Of a stretch of DNA of 64,000 nucleotides, positions 1 to 8,930 are shown in pieces. Source of the stretch: Rhodovarius lipocyclicus (GTDB lineage: Bacteria > Pseudomonadota > Alphaproteobacteria > Acetobacterales > Acetobacteraceae); NCBI RefSeq assembly GCF_009900765.1, contig NZ_JAAABL010000018.1, positions 1-64,000 on the forward strand, written 5' to 3'. Made by a program: the position numbers and the translations under genes. How positions within the stretch are numbered: position 1 is the stretch's first letter; the number at the start of each line of letters is the position of its first letter. The notes below the pieces were generated by a model. That model saw nothing but the letters and a program-made list of their open reading frames with translations. It ran no database searches and was not told the DNA's origin.

Positions 1-533
1 TCGGCGGCACGGCGGGCGGCGGCCTCGTCGGCGGCGCGCTGGCGCGCCTCCTCGGCGGCACGGCGCGTTTCTTCCTCGGCGCGGCGGGCGTCGTCCTCGG
101 CGCGGCGGGCCGCTTCCTCGGCGGCGCTGCGCACCATCAGGGCCTGGCGCTCACGCTCCTCGCGCTGGCGCTGGGCCTCAAGCTTGCGCTGCTCATCCAG
201 CACGCGCTGCCGGATGGCCTGCTCGGCCTGGGTCAGCGGGCGGCCGGCGGGCTGCTGCGGGGCGGGCGCCGTGGTGCCGCGCGGCGGCGGCGCATTGCCG
301 GACACCACGCGGGTGGAAGCGGCCGAAGGCGCCGGTGCGGCAGGCTTCGCGGGTGCCGCGGAGGGCACGACCGTGCGCTTCTTGAGAACCTCGACCTGCA
401 CCACCTTGCTGCGGCCATGGCTGAAGCTCTGCCGGACGCTGCCAGCAGCCTCCGTCTTGCCCAGCTCCAGCCGCCCACCGGGGCGAAGGCTGAGGCGGCT
501 CTTGGCCGCATCCTGGTCGTTTTGATTGCTCAT
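1..533 (-). CDS. infB: Translation initiation factor IF-2, N-terminal part (cut by window edge)
   Basis: IF-2 is the GTPase that places initiator tRNA on the 30S subunit. Only the N-terminal region is present. The ATG at 533 opens MSNQNDQDAAKSRLSLRPGG, followed by a basic stretch (GRSKVVQVEVLKKRTVV) typical of the alphaproteobacterial IF-2 N-terminus. A Pro/Ala linker follows, then a long Glu/Arg/Ala-rich helical segment that runs off the window start. No GTPase motif is reached. The reading frame stays open to base 1. The gene lies downstream of rimP-nusA-ylxR in the conserved order, about 100 bases after ylxR, which supports the identity strongly. The low-complexity charged linker is usual for this family. 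Confidence 0.9.
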   Translation of the reverse strand, partial: MSNQNDQDAAKSRLSLRPGGRLELGKTEAAGSVRQSFSHGRSKVVQVEVLKKRTVVPSAAPAKPAAPAPSAASTRVVSGNAPPPRGTTAPAPQQPAGRPLTQAEQAIRQRVLDEQRKLEAQRQREERERQALMVRSAAEEAARRAEDDARRAEEETRRAAEEARQRAADEAAARRAA

Positions 534-633
534 CCGTTGGTATTCGCCCGATCCGTACTGCCCGACCGCAGTCGGGGATTGCCCTAAACCTTTGGCACGC
601 CCTTCGCAATGGCGCGCCTTGCATGACTGCCGC

Positions 634-1281
634 TCAATCCGCGGGCGTGATGCCCATCAGCCGCGACGCTTCCTGCCGGATCGCATCCGCCAGCCTGCCG
701 GGTGCGACCGCGACGTGTACCGCCGCCTCGCGCCCGAAGGCCTGGCCCATGCGCTCCCTGGACAGAGCCACCACCACGGGGAGCTCCGCCCTTCCGACAA
801 GCCGCGCGCGTTCCGCCACGCTGCCATCGGTGGCCTCCAGCAGCACGCCCACGCGCCCCGCCTGAAGCCATTCCTGAACCTTCTGGAAACCCGCCACCGC
901 GGCGCCCGCACGACGGGCCATTCCCAGCAGATCCGCCACCCGCTCCGTCAGCAGCCACCGCAGGGTGGCGGGCAGTTCGGGCGGTATCTTCACCGAGGCC
1001 TTCGCGGCCCGGGCGAAACTTCCTTTCTTCAGGGCCAGTTCCAGCGCCGCGACATCGGCTTTCAGCCACATGCCACGGCCCGGAAGCCGGCCCGCGATAT
1101 CGGGCACCACCGCCCCGTCGGGCCCCACCACGAAGCGGATCATCGCTTCCTTCGGCAGGGTCTCCCGCGTGGCGAGGCACCGCCGGAGCGGGCCCTTGCC
1201 TTCCGGCTCGGGCTCATCCGGCTCCGTATCGTCCGGGGGGTCAGCCTTCAGCGGCGGATTCCCCACCCTTGTCACCTTCAC
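634..1281 (-). CDS. ylxR: YlxR (DUF448) RNA-binding protein fused to an L7Ae-like domain
   Basis: A 215-residue protein between nusA and infB. Residues about 25-105 form the YlxR/DUF448 domain (GPLRRCLATRETLPKEAMIRFV, then GRGMWLKADV). The rest is an L7Ae/L30e-like fold (ADLLGMARRAGAAVAGFQKV). YlxR proteins are small nucleic-acid-binding proteins of the nusA operon; the two-domain version is usual in alphaproteobacteria. The start overlaps the nusA 3' end by 41 bases, indicating translational coupling. A slightly later start is possible, because the first 25 residues are acidic, Pro-rich and poorly conserved. Confidence 0.85.
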   Translation of the reverse strand: MKVTRVGNPPLKADPPDDTEPDEPEPEGKGPLRRCLATRETLPKEAMIRFVVGPDGAVVPDIAGRLPGRGMWLKADVAALELALKKGSFARAAKASVKIPPELPATLRWLLTERVADLLGMARRAGAAVAGFQKVQEWLQAGRVGVLLEATDGSVAERARLVGRAELPVVVALSRERMGQAFGREAAVHVAVAPGRLADAIRQEASRLMGITPAD

Positions 1282-2788
1282 CCTCGAACCAATGCTCGCG
1301 CGCGGCCATGATCACGGCGTTGGCCGTGTCCTCGTCCATCGCGCCCTCGCCCAGGATCTCCACCAGCTCGTCCCCGGCCAGATCGGCCAGGTCGTCCAGG
1401 GTCTTGATCCCCTTCTCGCCCAGCGACACCAGCATGGCGGAGGTGAAGACATCGAACTCGGCGATCGCGTCCTCCACGCCCAGCTCGCGGCGCTTGGCAT
1501 CGTTCTCGGCCTCGCGGCGCTCCAGCCATTCGCTGGCGCGGCGCTTCAGCTCGGCGGCGACGTTCTCGTCGAAACCCTCGATCGAAGCCAGCTCCTCGTC
1601 ATCGACCGTCTGGATTTCCTCGATGGTCGTGAAGCCTTCCTGCACCAGCAGGCCGGCGATCACGTCATCCACGTCCAGCCCCTCGACGAACAGGCCGGTG
1701 CGCTTGCGGAAGTCTTCCTGGCGGCGCTCCGATTCCTCGGCCTCGGTCAGGATGTCGATATCGTAGCGCGTCAGCTGCGATGCAAGACGGACATTCTGGC
1801 CGCGGCGGCCGATGGCCAGGCTCAGCTGGTCGTCGGGCACCACCACTTCCACGCGGCGGTTCTCGTCGTCCAGCACCACCTTGCTGACCTCGGCCGGGGC
1901 CAGCGCGTTCACGATGAAGGTCGCGGGGTCCTGGCTCCAGGGGATGATGTCGATCTTCTCGCCCTGCAGCTCGGCCACCACCGCCTGCACGCGGCTGCCG
2001 CGCATACCCACGCAGGCGCCGACCGGGTCGATGCTGCTGTCGCGGCTGATCACCGCCATCTTGGCGCGGCTGCCGGGGTCGCGGGCCACGGCCTTGATCT
2101 CGATGATGCCATCGTAGATTTCCGGCACTTCCTGCGCGAACAGCTTGGCCAGGAAGCCAGGATGCGTGCGGGACAGGAAGATCTGCGGGCCGCGCGTTTC
2201 CTCGCGCACGTCATAGATATACGCCCGCACGCGGTCGCCGTTCTTGAAGCTCTCGCGCATGATGGTCTCGTCGCGGCGCAGCAGCGCCTCGGCGCGACCA
2301 AGATCGACCATCAGGTTGCCGTACTCGGTGCGCTTGACGACGCCGTTGATGACCTCGCCCACGCGGTCCTTGTATTCGTCGAACTGCTTCTTGCGCTCCA
2401 CCTCACGCACGCGCTGCACGATCACCTGCTTGGCGGTCTGGGCGGCGATGCGGCCGAAGTCGATCGGCGGCAGCGGGTCGACGATGAACTCGCCCACCGT
2501 GATGCCGGGCTTGATCTTCTCGGCGATGCGCACGGGCATCTGGGTGGCTTCGTTCTCCACCGGCTCCTCGGCCACGACCTCGGTCCAGCGGGAGAGCTTC
2601 ACCTCACCGTTGCGGCGGTCGATGGTGGCGCGGATGTCCTTTTCCAGGCCGTACTTGGCGCGACCGGCCTTGCCCATGGCCTGTTCCATCGCCTCGAGCA
2701 CTTCCTCGCGCTCGATCATCTTCTCGCGCGCGACGGCATCGGCCACCAGCAGCAGCTCAGGGCGGGCGACGCTCACCTCAAGGGCCAT
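1241..2788 (-). CDS. nusA: Transcription termination/antitermination factor NusA
   Basis: 515 residues, near the usual NusA length. The order is: N-terminal RNA-polymerase-binding domain (about 1-125), S1 domain (about 130-200, starting [20 protein letters not shown]), KH1 with [14 protein letters not shown]2 with [16 protein letters not shown], and an acidic C-terminus with two helix-hairpin-helix-like repeats ([16 protein letters not shown] and [18 protein letters not shown]). It binds RNA polymerase and nascent RNA and controls pausing, termination and rRNA antitermination. It starts 2 bases after the rimP stop codon and overlaps ylxR downstream, so it is part of the rimP-nusA-ylxR-infB operon. 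Confidence 0.97.
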   Translation of the reverse strand: MALEVSVARPELLLVADAVAREKMIEREEVLEAMEQAMGKAGRAKYGLEKDIRATIDRRNGEVKLSRWTEVVAEEPVENEATQMPVRIAEKIKPGITVGEFIVDPLPPIDFGRIAAQTAKQVIVQRVREVERKKQFDEYKDRVGEVINGVVKRTEYGNLMVDLGRAEALLRRDETIMRESFKNGDRVRAYIYDVREETRGPQIFLSRTHPGFLAKLFAQEVPEIYDGIIEIKAVARDPGSRAKMAVISRDSSIDPVGACVGMRGSRVQAVVAELQGEKIDIIPWSQDPATFIVNALAPAEVSKVVLDDENRRVEVVVPDDQLSLAIGRRGQNVRLASQLTRYDIDILTEAEESERRQEDFRKRTGLFVEGLDVDDVIAGLLVQEGFTTIEEIQTVDDEELASIEGFDENVAAELKRRASEWLERREAENDAKRRELGVEDAIAEFDVFTSAMLVSLGEKGIKTLDDLADLAGDELVEILGEGAMDEDTANAVIMAAREHWFEGEGDKGGESAAEG

Positions 2789-2790
2789 AG

Positions 2791-3444
2791 TCAGTGTTCC
2801 TTCGCATGGTCCGCGCCAGGGCGCGCGGGCTTCTTTCCGCGCTTGGGCGCGGGTGAAACAGGAAGGCCGGCTGCCTCTTCGGCGGCCAGCTCGGCGATTT
2901 CGGCGGCCGCGGCGGGGCTCGCGGTGGCCGCGATCAGCGCATCGGTCAGCACCAGCTTGGCGCGGCGGATATTGCCGCGCGGCAGTTCCACATCCCCGCC
3001 CTCATCCAGGCGCAGGGTGGCGGAGTCTTCATTGGCGCTCAGGATGATGCCGCGGAAGCGGCGGCGGCCGTCCTGCGGCACGGCCAGGTCGGCGGTGGCG
3101 ATATGGCCCACGAAGCGCACCCAATCCTTGGTGCGGGTCAACGGGCGGTCGATGCCGGGGGTCGAGACCTCCAGCATCCATTCGCCGCGAATCGGGTCAT
3201 CGACATCCAGCACGGCGGAGACCTGGTGGCTGATCGTCTCGCAATCATCCACGGTCATGGTCTTGCCGTCGGCGCGGTCGGCCATGATCTGCACGACCGG
3301 GCGTTCCTTGCCGCTGACCTGCACGCGCACAAGCTCGTATCCCAGCGCCTCGATACCCGGGGCGATGCTGTCGGCGATACGGCCTTCAAGGCCGTCATGT
3401 TGTGGGCGTTCGGCAGGCAAGTGACTGATCCGGTTCGTGAACAA
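2791..3444 (-). CDS. rimP: Ribosome maturation factor RimP
   Basis: 217 residues, first gene of the nusA-infB operon. RimP helps assemble the 30S subunit. The N-terminal domain ([24 protein letters not shown]) and the following [23 protein letters not shown] are classic RimP, as is the [12 protein letters not shown] motif. The C-terminal Sm-like domain is followed by a basic, low-complexity tail ([12 protein letters not shown]). About 110 bases separate its start from the next gene upstream on the same strand, so the operon promoter probably lies in 3445-3554. I cannot assign a clear -10/-35 there. Confidence 0.95.
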   Translation of the reverse strand: MFTNRISHLPAERPQHDGLEGRIADSIAPGIEALGYELVRVQVSGKERPVVQIMADRADGKTMTVDDCETISHQVSAVLDVDDPIRGEWMLEVSTPGIDRPLTRTKDWVRFVGHIATADLAVPQDGRRRFRGIILSANEDSATLRLDEGGDVELPRGNIRRAKLVLTDALIAATASPAAAAEIAELAAEEAAGLPVSPAPKRGKKPARPGADHAKEH

Positions 3445-3554
3445 CCATCCAAGCCCGAAACGGGCGGCTCCGTGGAGCCACCCCCATGCGGACCGCGATG
3501 GATGGAATGACCGCTATGTAGTCCTGCACGCTGTCACACGCAAGCGCGTTGGAA

Positions 3555-4181
3555 TCAGCCCACAAACAACCGGGCGGCGAAGCCATCCAGGCCCATCCGG
3601 CGCAACTCCTGCGCCAGGGCCGGGTTCAGCAGGCCCACCGCCAGCCCTTCCCGCAATCGGTTATCCAGCGAAAACAACGGAATGCGCCGGGCCAGCGCAT
3701 CGGCCACCACCCGCGCGTCCTTCGGGCCCACGCGGCGGCCGCAGCAGGCCTCGATCATCGGCGCCAGCACGTCGAAGACCAGGCGCTGGGCCGGCGACAT
3801 GGCCCGCGCCAGGAACAGCTTGCCCTGGGCCAGCAGCGCGCCCTGCTGTTCCCACATGCGCCGGTGCAGCGCCACCGGCAGGCCGGGGCGATAGATTTCC
3901 GGCCCCACCCGCACCGGCCGGCCGCGCCGGTCGGGCTCCGTGCCCTTGTCGTCCACCGCCACGGAATGCAGGGACTCGTCGATGGTCTGCCCGCCGATCT
4001 GCAGCACCAGCCGCGGGTCCTGGAACAGGAAGTTGAACAGCGCGTCCGACCGCCCATCCAACAGGCGGTAACTCAGCACTTGGTTGTCGATGATCACCAC
4101 GCGGGCTGCGGCGCCGGGCCGGAACAGCGGCAGGTCGGCGAACCAGTCGGGCGTGAAGCTGGCGGACATGCGCCGGAGCAT
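3555..4181 (-). CDS. Uncharacterised protein with PIN-nuclease-like features
   Basis: 208 residues, no firm family assignment. Two stretches resemble a PIN ribonuclease. Residues about 28-36 read VVIIDNQVLSY, like the first-Asp strand of PIN proteins (usually DTNVLSY). Residues about 155-180 read KDARVVADALARRIPLFSLD, like the second and third acidic motifs (DALIAATA...PLVTRD). The middle 100 residues (phenylalanine- and leucine-rich, with AVDDKGTEPDRRGRPVRVGP) are not PIN-like and form an insert. No antitoxin-like small gene sits beside it, so a toxin role is not supported. A divergent promoter region separates it from the plus-strand binding-protein gene at 4305. The nuclease reading is inference from motif spacing only. 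Confidence 0.5.
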   Translation of the reverse strand: MLRRMSASFTPDWFADLPLFRPGAAARVVIIDNQVLSYRLLDGRSDALFNFLFQDPRLVLQIGGQTIDESLHSVAVDDKGTEPDRRGRPVRVGPEIYRPGLPVALHRRMWEQQGALLAQGKLFLARAMSPAQRLVFDVLAPMIEACCGRRVGPKDARVVADALARRIPLFSLDNRLREGLAVGLLNPALAQELRRMGLDGFAARLFVG

Positions 4182-4304
4182 GCCGGCCCCGGGGCGGCCC
4201 TGTCACGCCTGGCCGCAACACGAATGCGGGATCATGCGAAGCCCCTTCGCGCCGGGCGCGCCCTGGTTTACACAATGCGCAAACGTTGCACCGAGGAAAT
4301 ATCC

Positions 4305-5267
4305 ATGCTTCGCCGCCGCCTGCTGCCGGCCTGCGCCGCCGTTCTCGCAGCCCCCTCCCTGGCGCTCGCCGCCTATCCCGACCGCGCCATCACCCTGCTG
4401 ATCGGCTATGCCCCCGGTGGGCTGACGGATGTGATGGTGCGCCTCGTCGCCCAGCACCTGTCGCGGGAGCTGGGGCAGTCGGTGGTGGTGGAAAACCGTT
4501 CGGGCGCCGCCACCGCCCTGGCCAACACCGCCGTGGCCCAGGCTCGGCCGGATGGCCACACCCTGCTGATCGGCACCAACAGCCTGGCGATCAACGTGGC
4601 GCTGACGCCCGGCGCCACGCCCGCGAATCCGCTGACCGCGCTCGATCCGGTGGGCGAGGTCTATTACAGCCCCTTCGCCATGGCCGTGCGCCCCGGCCTG
4701 GGCGTGAACACCCTGCCGGAGTTTATCGACAAGGCGAAGCGCGCCCCCGACACCATCAACTACGGCAGTTCGGGCAGCGGCTCCGTCAACCATCTACTGA
4801 CGGAGCTGCTGTTGCAGAAATCCGGCGCGAAGATGGTGCACATCCCCTATCGCGGCGCGGGGCCCGCCCTGCTGGAGCTTCAGGCCGGCCGGATCGACGG
4901 CTTCTATGCCACGCCGCTCGACATCCGTTCCCTGGTCGCGGAGGGCAAGGCGAAGCTGCTGGCGATCTCCGTCCCCACCCGCATCCCCAGCCTGCCGGAA
5001 CTGCCCTCGGTAGCCGAATTCTATCCGGGCTGCGCGGGGGTGCTGTGGCAGGGCCTGTTCACACCGCCCGGCACGCCGCAACCCATCAAGGACCGGCTGT
5101 TCGGCGCCCTGCGCAAGGTGCTGGCCGATGCCGACCTGCGCCAACGGGTGGAAAGCCAGGGCGTGGTGCTGATGGACGGCGACGCCGCCGCCCTGCGCCA
5201 GCGCCTGGCCGATGAATTGCAGGTGTGGCCCGGCGTGATCCGCGAGGCGGGCATCACCGCGGGCTGA
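4305..5267 (+). CDS. Tripartite tricarboxylate transporter substrate-binding protein (TctC/Bug family)
   Basis: 320 residues. The ATG at 4305 has the Shine-Dalgarno GAGGAAA about 8 bases upstream and opens a signal peptide (MLRRRLLPACAAVLAAPSLALA, cleavage near ALA|AYP). The mature protein starts YPDRAITLLIGYAPGG, the diagnostic Bug-family N-terminus, followed by VVVENRSGAATALANTAVA and the INYGSSGSGSVNHL ligand loop. These periplasmic proteins capture small carboxylates and similar solutes for TctAB permeases. No tctA or tctB is nearby, so it is an orphan, as is common in this family. The ligand cannot be predicted. Confidence 0.92.
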   Translation: MLRRRLLPACAAVLAAPSLALAAYPDRAITLLIGYAPGGLTDVMVRLVAQHLSRELGQSVVVENRSGAATALANTAVAQARPDGHTLLIGTNSLAINVALTPGATPANPLTALDPVGEVYYSPFAMAVRPGLGVNTLPEFIDKAKRAPDTINYGSSGSGSVNHLLTELLLQKSGAKMVHIPYRGAGPALLELQAGRIDGFYATPLDIRSLVAEGKAKLLAISVPTRIPSLPELPSVAEFYPGCAGVLWQGLFTPPGTPQPIKDRLFGALRKVLADADLRQRVESQGVVLMDGDAAALRQRLADELQVWPGVIREAGITAG

Positions 5268-5276
5268 TGCCCGTAC

Positions 5277-5545
5277 ATCAGGGGCTTCGCCCCCGACCCC
5301 CCACCGAGGGGCTCTGCCCCTCGGCTCCCCGCCAAAGGCCGAAAGGCCCTTGGAACCCAGGAGTTTGGCGCCTTACCTTGCCAGGCAGGGCGCCATTTTC
5401 ATTATAAAAATCAATAAGAAAGCTGTTCCCAAGGTAGGGCGCCAAACTGCTCTAGGTCCAGGACCGAGCACGGTCCTGGCGGGGGTGTCGGGGGCGGAGC
5501 CCCTGACTGGGGGCCCGGGGGCGAAGCCCCGGAACACTCCCCGCC
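5277..5545. repeat. Nested inverted-repeat intergenic element, copy A
   Basis: The 282-base gap between the TctC gene and the flavin monooxygenase gene contains no gene. It is built of nested palindromes: short GC hairpins at both ends (GGGGCTTCGCCCC; GAGGGGCTCTGCCCCTC; GGGGCGAAGCCCC) around a strong pair of 19-base arms at 5362-5380 and 5430-5448. The arms match in 18 of 19 positions (AGTTTGGCGCCTTACCTTG and its complement). Between the arms lies an AT-rich centre (CATTTTCATTATAAAAATCA). The centre and left arm recur at 37514-37571 with about 88% identity by eye. Possible roles are a bidirectional terminator, a REP-like element or a MITE. Confidence 0.8.
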
Positions 5546-5549
5546 CGCC

Positions 5550-6875
5550 TTACTTCGCCACATGCCGGTTTCCCGGCCGCGGAATCCCCAGATTCTCCCG
5601 CAGTGTCGTCCCGGTGTATTCCGTGCGGAACAGTCCGCGCCGCCGCAGTTCCGGCACCACCTTGGCCGTGAAGGCTTCCAGGCAGGCGGGCAGCACGGGG
5701 AAGGTCAGCATGAAGCCGTCGCAGGCCCCGGCCTCGAACCAGGCCTGCATGTCGTCGGCGATGCTGGTGGGCGTGCCGCAGATCACCGCCTTGCTGCGGT
5801 TGTAGCGCATGGCGATCTCCCGCAGGGTCAGCCCCTGGCGGATCAGCCCCACGATCTCGGCGAAATAGGCCTGGTGGTGGTTGGAATGGGTGGGGATCCG
5901 GTGGTCCGGCACCGGCTCATCCAGCGGCAGGTCCGACAGGTCGGTCTCCAGATCCTGGCTCAGGCGCATGACGCCCACATCAGGGTGCAGCAGGGCCTGC
6001 CAGCCGGCCAGCATGGCCTCGGCCTCCTCCTTGCTGTCGCCCACCACGATAGTGACGCCGGCCAGGATCTTCAGCATGTCCGGCGTGCGGCCATACTTCG
6101 CCAGCCGGCCCTTCAGGTCCTTGTAGAACTCCACCGCGCCCTCGATGGTGGCCGAGGTGCCGAAGACCACCTCGGCCGTTTCGGCCGCGAAATCCTTGCC
6201 GGTGTCGGAGGCGCCGGCCTGCAGGATGACCGGGCGCCCCTGCGGTGTGCGGGCCAGGTTCAGCGCGCCGTGCACGCGGAAATGCGTGCCCTCATGCGCC
6301 ACCGGGTGCTGCTTTTCGGGCAGGAAGTTCTGGCAGGTCTCGTGGTCGGTGATGAAGGCGTCGTCCTCCCACGTGTCCCACAGCTGGAAGGTGACATCGA
6401 CGAATTCGCGGGCGCGGGCATAGCGCTCGGCATGGGGCGGCAGCTTGTCCTGGCCGAAATTCTTCGCGGCGTAGTCGTTGGCGGAGGTGACGACATTCCA
6501 CGCCGCCCGCCCGCCGGTGATGTGGTCCAGCGCGCCGAACTGCCGGGCGAGGTTGTAGGGCTCATAGAAGCTGGTGGAGACGGTGCCCCCCAGCCCGATA
6601 TGGCTGGTGGATCCCGCCAGCGCCGAGAGCAGCGTCAGCGGCTCCAGCACATTCATGAAGACGGGCGCGCGGGACCAGGCCTTCAGGTGGTCGGTGCGGG
6701 CGGCCGGGGTGTCGGCGATGAAGAACAGGTCGAGCTTCCCGTCCTCCGCGATGCGGGCGATGCGGCGGTACCAGTCGATATTGGTGCCGGCATCGTCCTG
6801 CGCGCCGGGGGCGAGCCAGGAGGCGAGGTGGGACCCGTTGGGCTGCACCAGCGTGGCCAGGACGAGTTGGGGCAT
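5550..6875 (-). CDS. FMN-dependent monooxygenase, NtaA/SnaA/DszA family
   Basis: 441 residues, the usual length for this subfamily of luciferase-like (TIM-barrel) flavin monooxygenases. Members need FMNH2 supplied by a separate reductase and act on chelators, sulfones and similar compounds. Diagnostic stretches are WYRRIARIAEDGKLDLFFIAD near the N-terminus, PLTLLSALAGSTSHIGLGGTVSTSF, the FGALDHITGGRAAWNVVTS motif, and GRPVILQAGASDTGKDFAA in the C-terminal half. No reductase or transporter gene is adjacent, so the substrate is unknown. The start is the ATG of MPQLVLATLVQPNGSH; an AGGAG-type site (CAGGAGACGCCC on the minus strand) lies just upstream. Confidence 0.9.
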   Translation of the reverse strand: MPQLVLATLVQPNGSHLASWLAPGAQDDAGTNIDWYRRIARIAEDGKLDLFFIADTPAARTDHLKAWSRAPVFMNVLEPLTLLSALAGSTSHIGLGGTVSTSFYEPYNLARQFGALDHITGGRAAWNVVTSANDYAAKNFGQDKLPPHAERYARAREFVDVTFQLWDTWEDDAFITDHETCQNFLPEKQHPVAHEGTHFRVHGALNLARTPQGRPVILQAGASDTGKDFAAETAEVVFGTSATIEGAVEFYKDLKGRLAKYGRTPDMLKILAGVTIVVGDSKEEAEAMLAGWQALLHPDVGVMRLSQDLETDLSDLPLDEPVPDHRIPTHSNHHQAYFAEIVGLIRQGLTLREIAMRYNRSKAVICGTPTSIADDMQAWFEAGACDGFMLTFPVLPACLEAFTAKVVPELRRRGLFRTEYTGTTLRENLGIPRPGNRHVAK

Positions 6876-6977
6876 GGGCGTCTCCTGAAGGCTTGGATCA
6901 GCCTAGGCCCCTTCACCTGACCTGTCATATCCGGCCCCGGCCGGAATCGCCGGGGCACGCGGCGGAAACTGCCCAAT

Positions 6978-7199
6978 TCAGCGGCGGCGGCGCCGGGCCG
7001 TCACCACCACATTGCCCAGCAACACGGCCAGGCAGCCCAGCAGCAGCACAGCGCCCGCCAGGGGGGCGGCCCAGGGCGCCGGCGCGGCCCGGGCCAGCGC
7101 CCCCGCCAGCACACAACACACCAGCAGGGCCAGGGCGAGGTTGCCGTCATCGACGAACAGGCCCCAGATCTCCTCCAGAATGGCGCGCAGGGTGTTCAT
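6978..7199 (-). CDS. Small membrane protein, unknown function
   Basis: 73 residues with two predicted membrane segments (about 16-36 LALALLVCCVLAGALARAA and 43-64 PLAGAVLLLGCLAVLLGNVV) and an RRRRR C-terminus, which suggests a cytoplasmic tail. The start codon overlaps the stop of the upstream COG4280-type membrane gene (ATGA), so the two are probably translated together and may act together. I do not recognise a family. Confidence 0.65.
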   Translation of the reverse strand: MNTLRAILEEIWGLFVDDGNLALALLVCCVLAGALARAAPAPWAAPLAGAVLLLGCLAVLLGNVVVTARRRRR

Positions 7200-7939
7200 G
7201 CCCGGGCCTCCTTCCCCGCCGCCAGGCGGGTGCCCAGCAGCGCCACCAGCAGCACCGCGGCCACGATGGCCAGCAGCGCCAGGTCATGGCCCGGCCAGGC
7301 GATGCCCAGCCCCTCCCCGGTCCAGAAGATGCCGAAGGCGGAGATCAGCACGCCCACGGTGAATTTCAGGGTGTTCTCGGGCACCTGGGCCAGGGGCTTG
7401 TGCACCGCCAGCGCCACCACGGCGACCAGCACAGCGGCGGCCAGCGCGCCGATCGCGGCGGGCATGATCAGCGCCGGGCTGCCGGCGGCCACCGCCAGCA
7501 CCAGGAAGGCGACCTCCACCCCCTCCAGCAGCACGGCCTTGAAGGCGGCGACGAAGGCGGCGGGGTCCATGCCCCAGCGCTCGCCGGCTCGGGCCAGGCG
7601 CAGGTTCGCGGTTTCGCTGCGGAAGATCGCGTCCTCGTCATGCAGGGGGATGATGCCGGCGCCGCGCAGCATGGCCTTGCGCAGCCAGCGCATGCCGAAC
7701 AGCAGCAGCAGCAGGCCGACGAACAATTGCAGCGCCTGTTCCGGCAGCCGCGCCAGGGCGGGGCCGAGCGCCAGCACCAGCGCCGCCAGCGCCAGCAGCC
7801 CCACGGCCAGCCCCGCCAGGGCCGGGCGCCAGCCGCGCACGACCCCCACGGCCAGCAGGATGGTCGCGGCCTCCACGCATTCCACCAGGGAGGCGAGGAA
7901 GGCCGCCGAGACGGTGGGGGCGAGTTCGAACCAGTTCAT
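7196..7939 (-). CDS. COG4280-type integral membrane protein
   Basis: 247 residues with about six to seven membrane segments. The start is the ATG at 7939 with AGGAG upstream; longer readings run into the rpiR gene in another frame. It has an internal two-fold pattern: SLVECVEAATILLAV (Glu20, Glu23) in the first half and VLLEGVEVAFLVLAV (Glu139, Glu142) in the second. Each ExxE lies inside a membrane helix, as in some duplicated cation transporters. The family is known only as predicted membrane proteins, so a metal or cation transport role is inference. It is 14 bases downstream of an RpiR regulator and overlaps a 73-residue membrane protein. Confidence 0.75.
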   Translation of the reverse strand: MNWFELAPTVSAAFLASLVECVEAATILLAVGVVRGWRPALAGLAVGLLALAALVLALGPALARLPEQALQLFVGLLLLLFGMRWLRKAMLRGAGIIPLHDEDAIFRSETANLRLARAGERWGMDPAAFVAAFKAVLLEGVEVAFLVLAVAAGSPALIMPAAIGALAAAVLVAVVALAVHKPLAQVPENTLKFTVGVLISAFGIFWTGEGLGIAWPGHDLALLAIVAAVLLVALLGTRLAAGKEARA

Positions 7940-7953
7940 CGGGGTTCTCCTGT

Positions 7954-8841
7954 TCAGCCGACATCGCGGCGGGTGCCGGCAAGGCCAGCGCGCAGCGCGT
8001 TGAGATGATCGAGCGTGTCCAGGGCGCGCGTGCCGTCCAGCGCGGCCAGGCCCAGCAGCAATGCCTCCAGCGCCACCAGCGTGGCGCCGTGCAGGGCCAC
8101 GCGGCGGGCGCGGCCGCGCCGGACGGGCAGCACCACCTCCGCCTGGCGGGCCAGGGAACGGTCCAGGCTGTCCGTCACCAGCACCACCGGCAGGGCGAGG
8201 CGCCGGGCCTCGGCGAACAGGGCCGTCACCTCGCGGTAGGGCTGGCCATAGGCGAGCACCACCAGCGCGTCGCCCGGCCCCAGGTCCAGCAGCTGGTCGG
8301 CCAGCGCGATGCCGGAGGCATCCAGCACGCGCGCAGACCGCCCCGCCCGGCCCAGCAGCAGCGCGGCATAGCGCGCGAGCGGCCCGGAAGGCCCCATGCC
8401 GAAGACCAGGATGCGCCGGGCCGGGTGCAGCACGGCCACGGCATCGCGGATGGCGGCGCGGGCCTCGGGGGCGGCCAGCGCCTCCACCGCCTCGCGCTGG
8501 GTGTCGATGGCCAGGTCCACGGCGCGGCCGGCTTCCTCTCCGGCATCGGCCAGGGTCTGGCGCAGGGCCTCGGCGGGGGTGCCGGGCTCCAGCCCGGCGG
8601 CCAGCGCGCGCTTCAGCTCCGGCAGGCCGGAGAAGCCCAGCGCCTGCACGCTGCGCACCACCGTGGCGTCGGAGGTGCCGATGCGCGCGGCCAGTTCCAT
8701 GGCGCTGCTGGCCAGGGTCAGGGCGCGGTTGTCCTGGATGAAGCGCGCGACCCGGCGGGCGGTGGGAGAGAGATGGGCGGCGGTGTCGCGCAGGCGCTCG
8801 GCGAGGAGGTCGGTCGGCATGAATGAGGCGTTTACTACCAT
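7954..8841 (-). CDS. RpiR/MurR family transcriptional regulator (HTH plus SIS domain)
   Basis: About 295 residues. An N-terminal RpiR helix-turn-helix (AHLSPTARRVARFIQDN, then ELAARIGTSDATVVRSVQAL) is followed by a SIS phosphosugar-binding domain (RRILVFGMGPSGPLARYAALL, GDALVVLAYGQPYREV, VVLVTDSLDRSLARQAEVVL). Such regulators usually sense a phosphosugar or related ligand and control an adjacent catabolic or transport gene. Here the next genes are membrane proteins, so they are the likely targets. I chose the ATG at 8841; an internal ATG at 8820 (MPTDLLAERL) is an alternative that lacks an obvious ribosome site. It is divergent from prfA. Confidence 0.85.
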   Translation of the reverse strand: MVVNASFMPTDLLAERLRDTAAHLSPTARRVARFIQDNRALTLASSAMELAARIGTSDATVVRSVQALGFSGLPELKRALAAGLEPGTPAEALRQTLADAGEEAGRAVDLAIDTQREAVEALAAPEARAAIRDAVAVLHPARRILVFGMGPSGPLARYAALLLGRAGRSARVLDASGIALADQLLDLGPGDALVVLAYGQPYREVTALFAEARRLALPVVLVTDSLDRSLARQAEVVLPVRRGRARRVALHGATLVALEALLLGLAALDGTRALDTLDHLNALRAGLAGTRRDVG

Positions 8842-8867
8842 AAATTTTATCTCGCAATGAATACTAC
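8831..8867. promoter_or_regulatory. Candidate operator/promoter region between rpiR and prfA
   Basis: An AT-rich island in an otherwise GC-rich gap. TACTAC occurs at 8833-8838 and again at 8862-8867, 29 bases apart, flanking CATAAATTTTATCTCG. It overlaps the proposed rpiR start. The repeats look like half-sites for autoregulation. No strong -10/-35 pair can be assigned. Confidence 0.3.
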
Positions 8868-8930
8868 ATTCTCCACCCTTCGGGCTGCCCATTGACCTGC
8901 CCATGGGGCGCTGGCATCCGCGACAGCATC

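Noticed and set aside
3555-4304. Toxin-antitoxin module at the PIN-like gene
   Set aside because: No small partner gene on either side, and the protein is longer than typical VapC toxins.
7940-8857. Minus-strand extension of the COG4280-type gene into the rpiR region
   Set aside because: The upstream part is an off-frame reading of rpiR, rich in Arg/Pro. The real start with AGGAG is at 7939.
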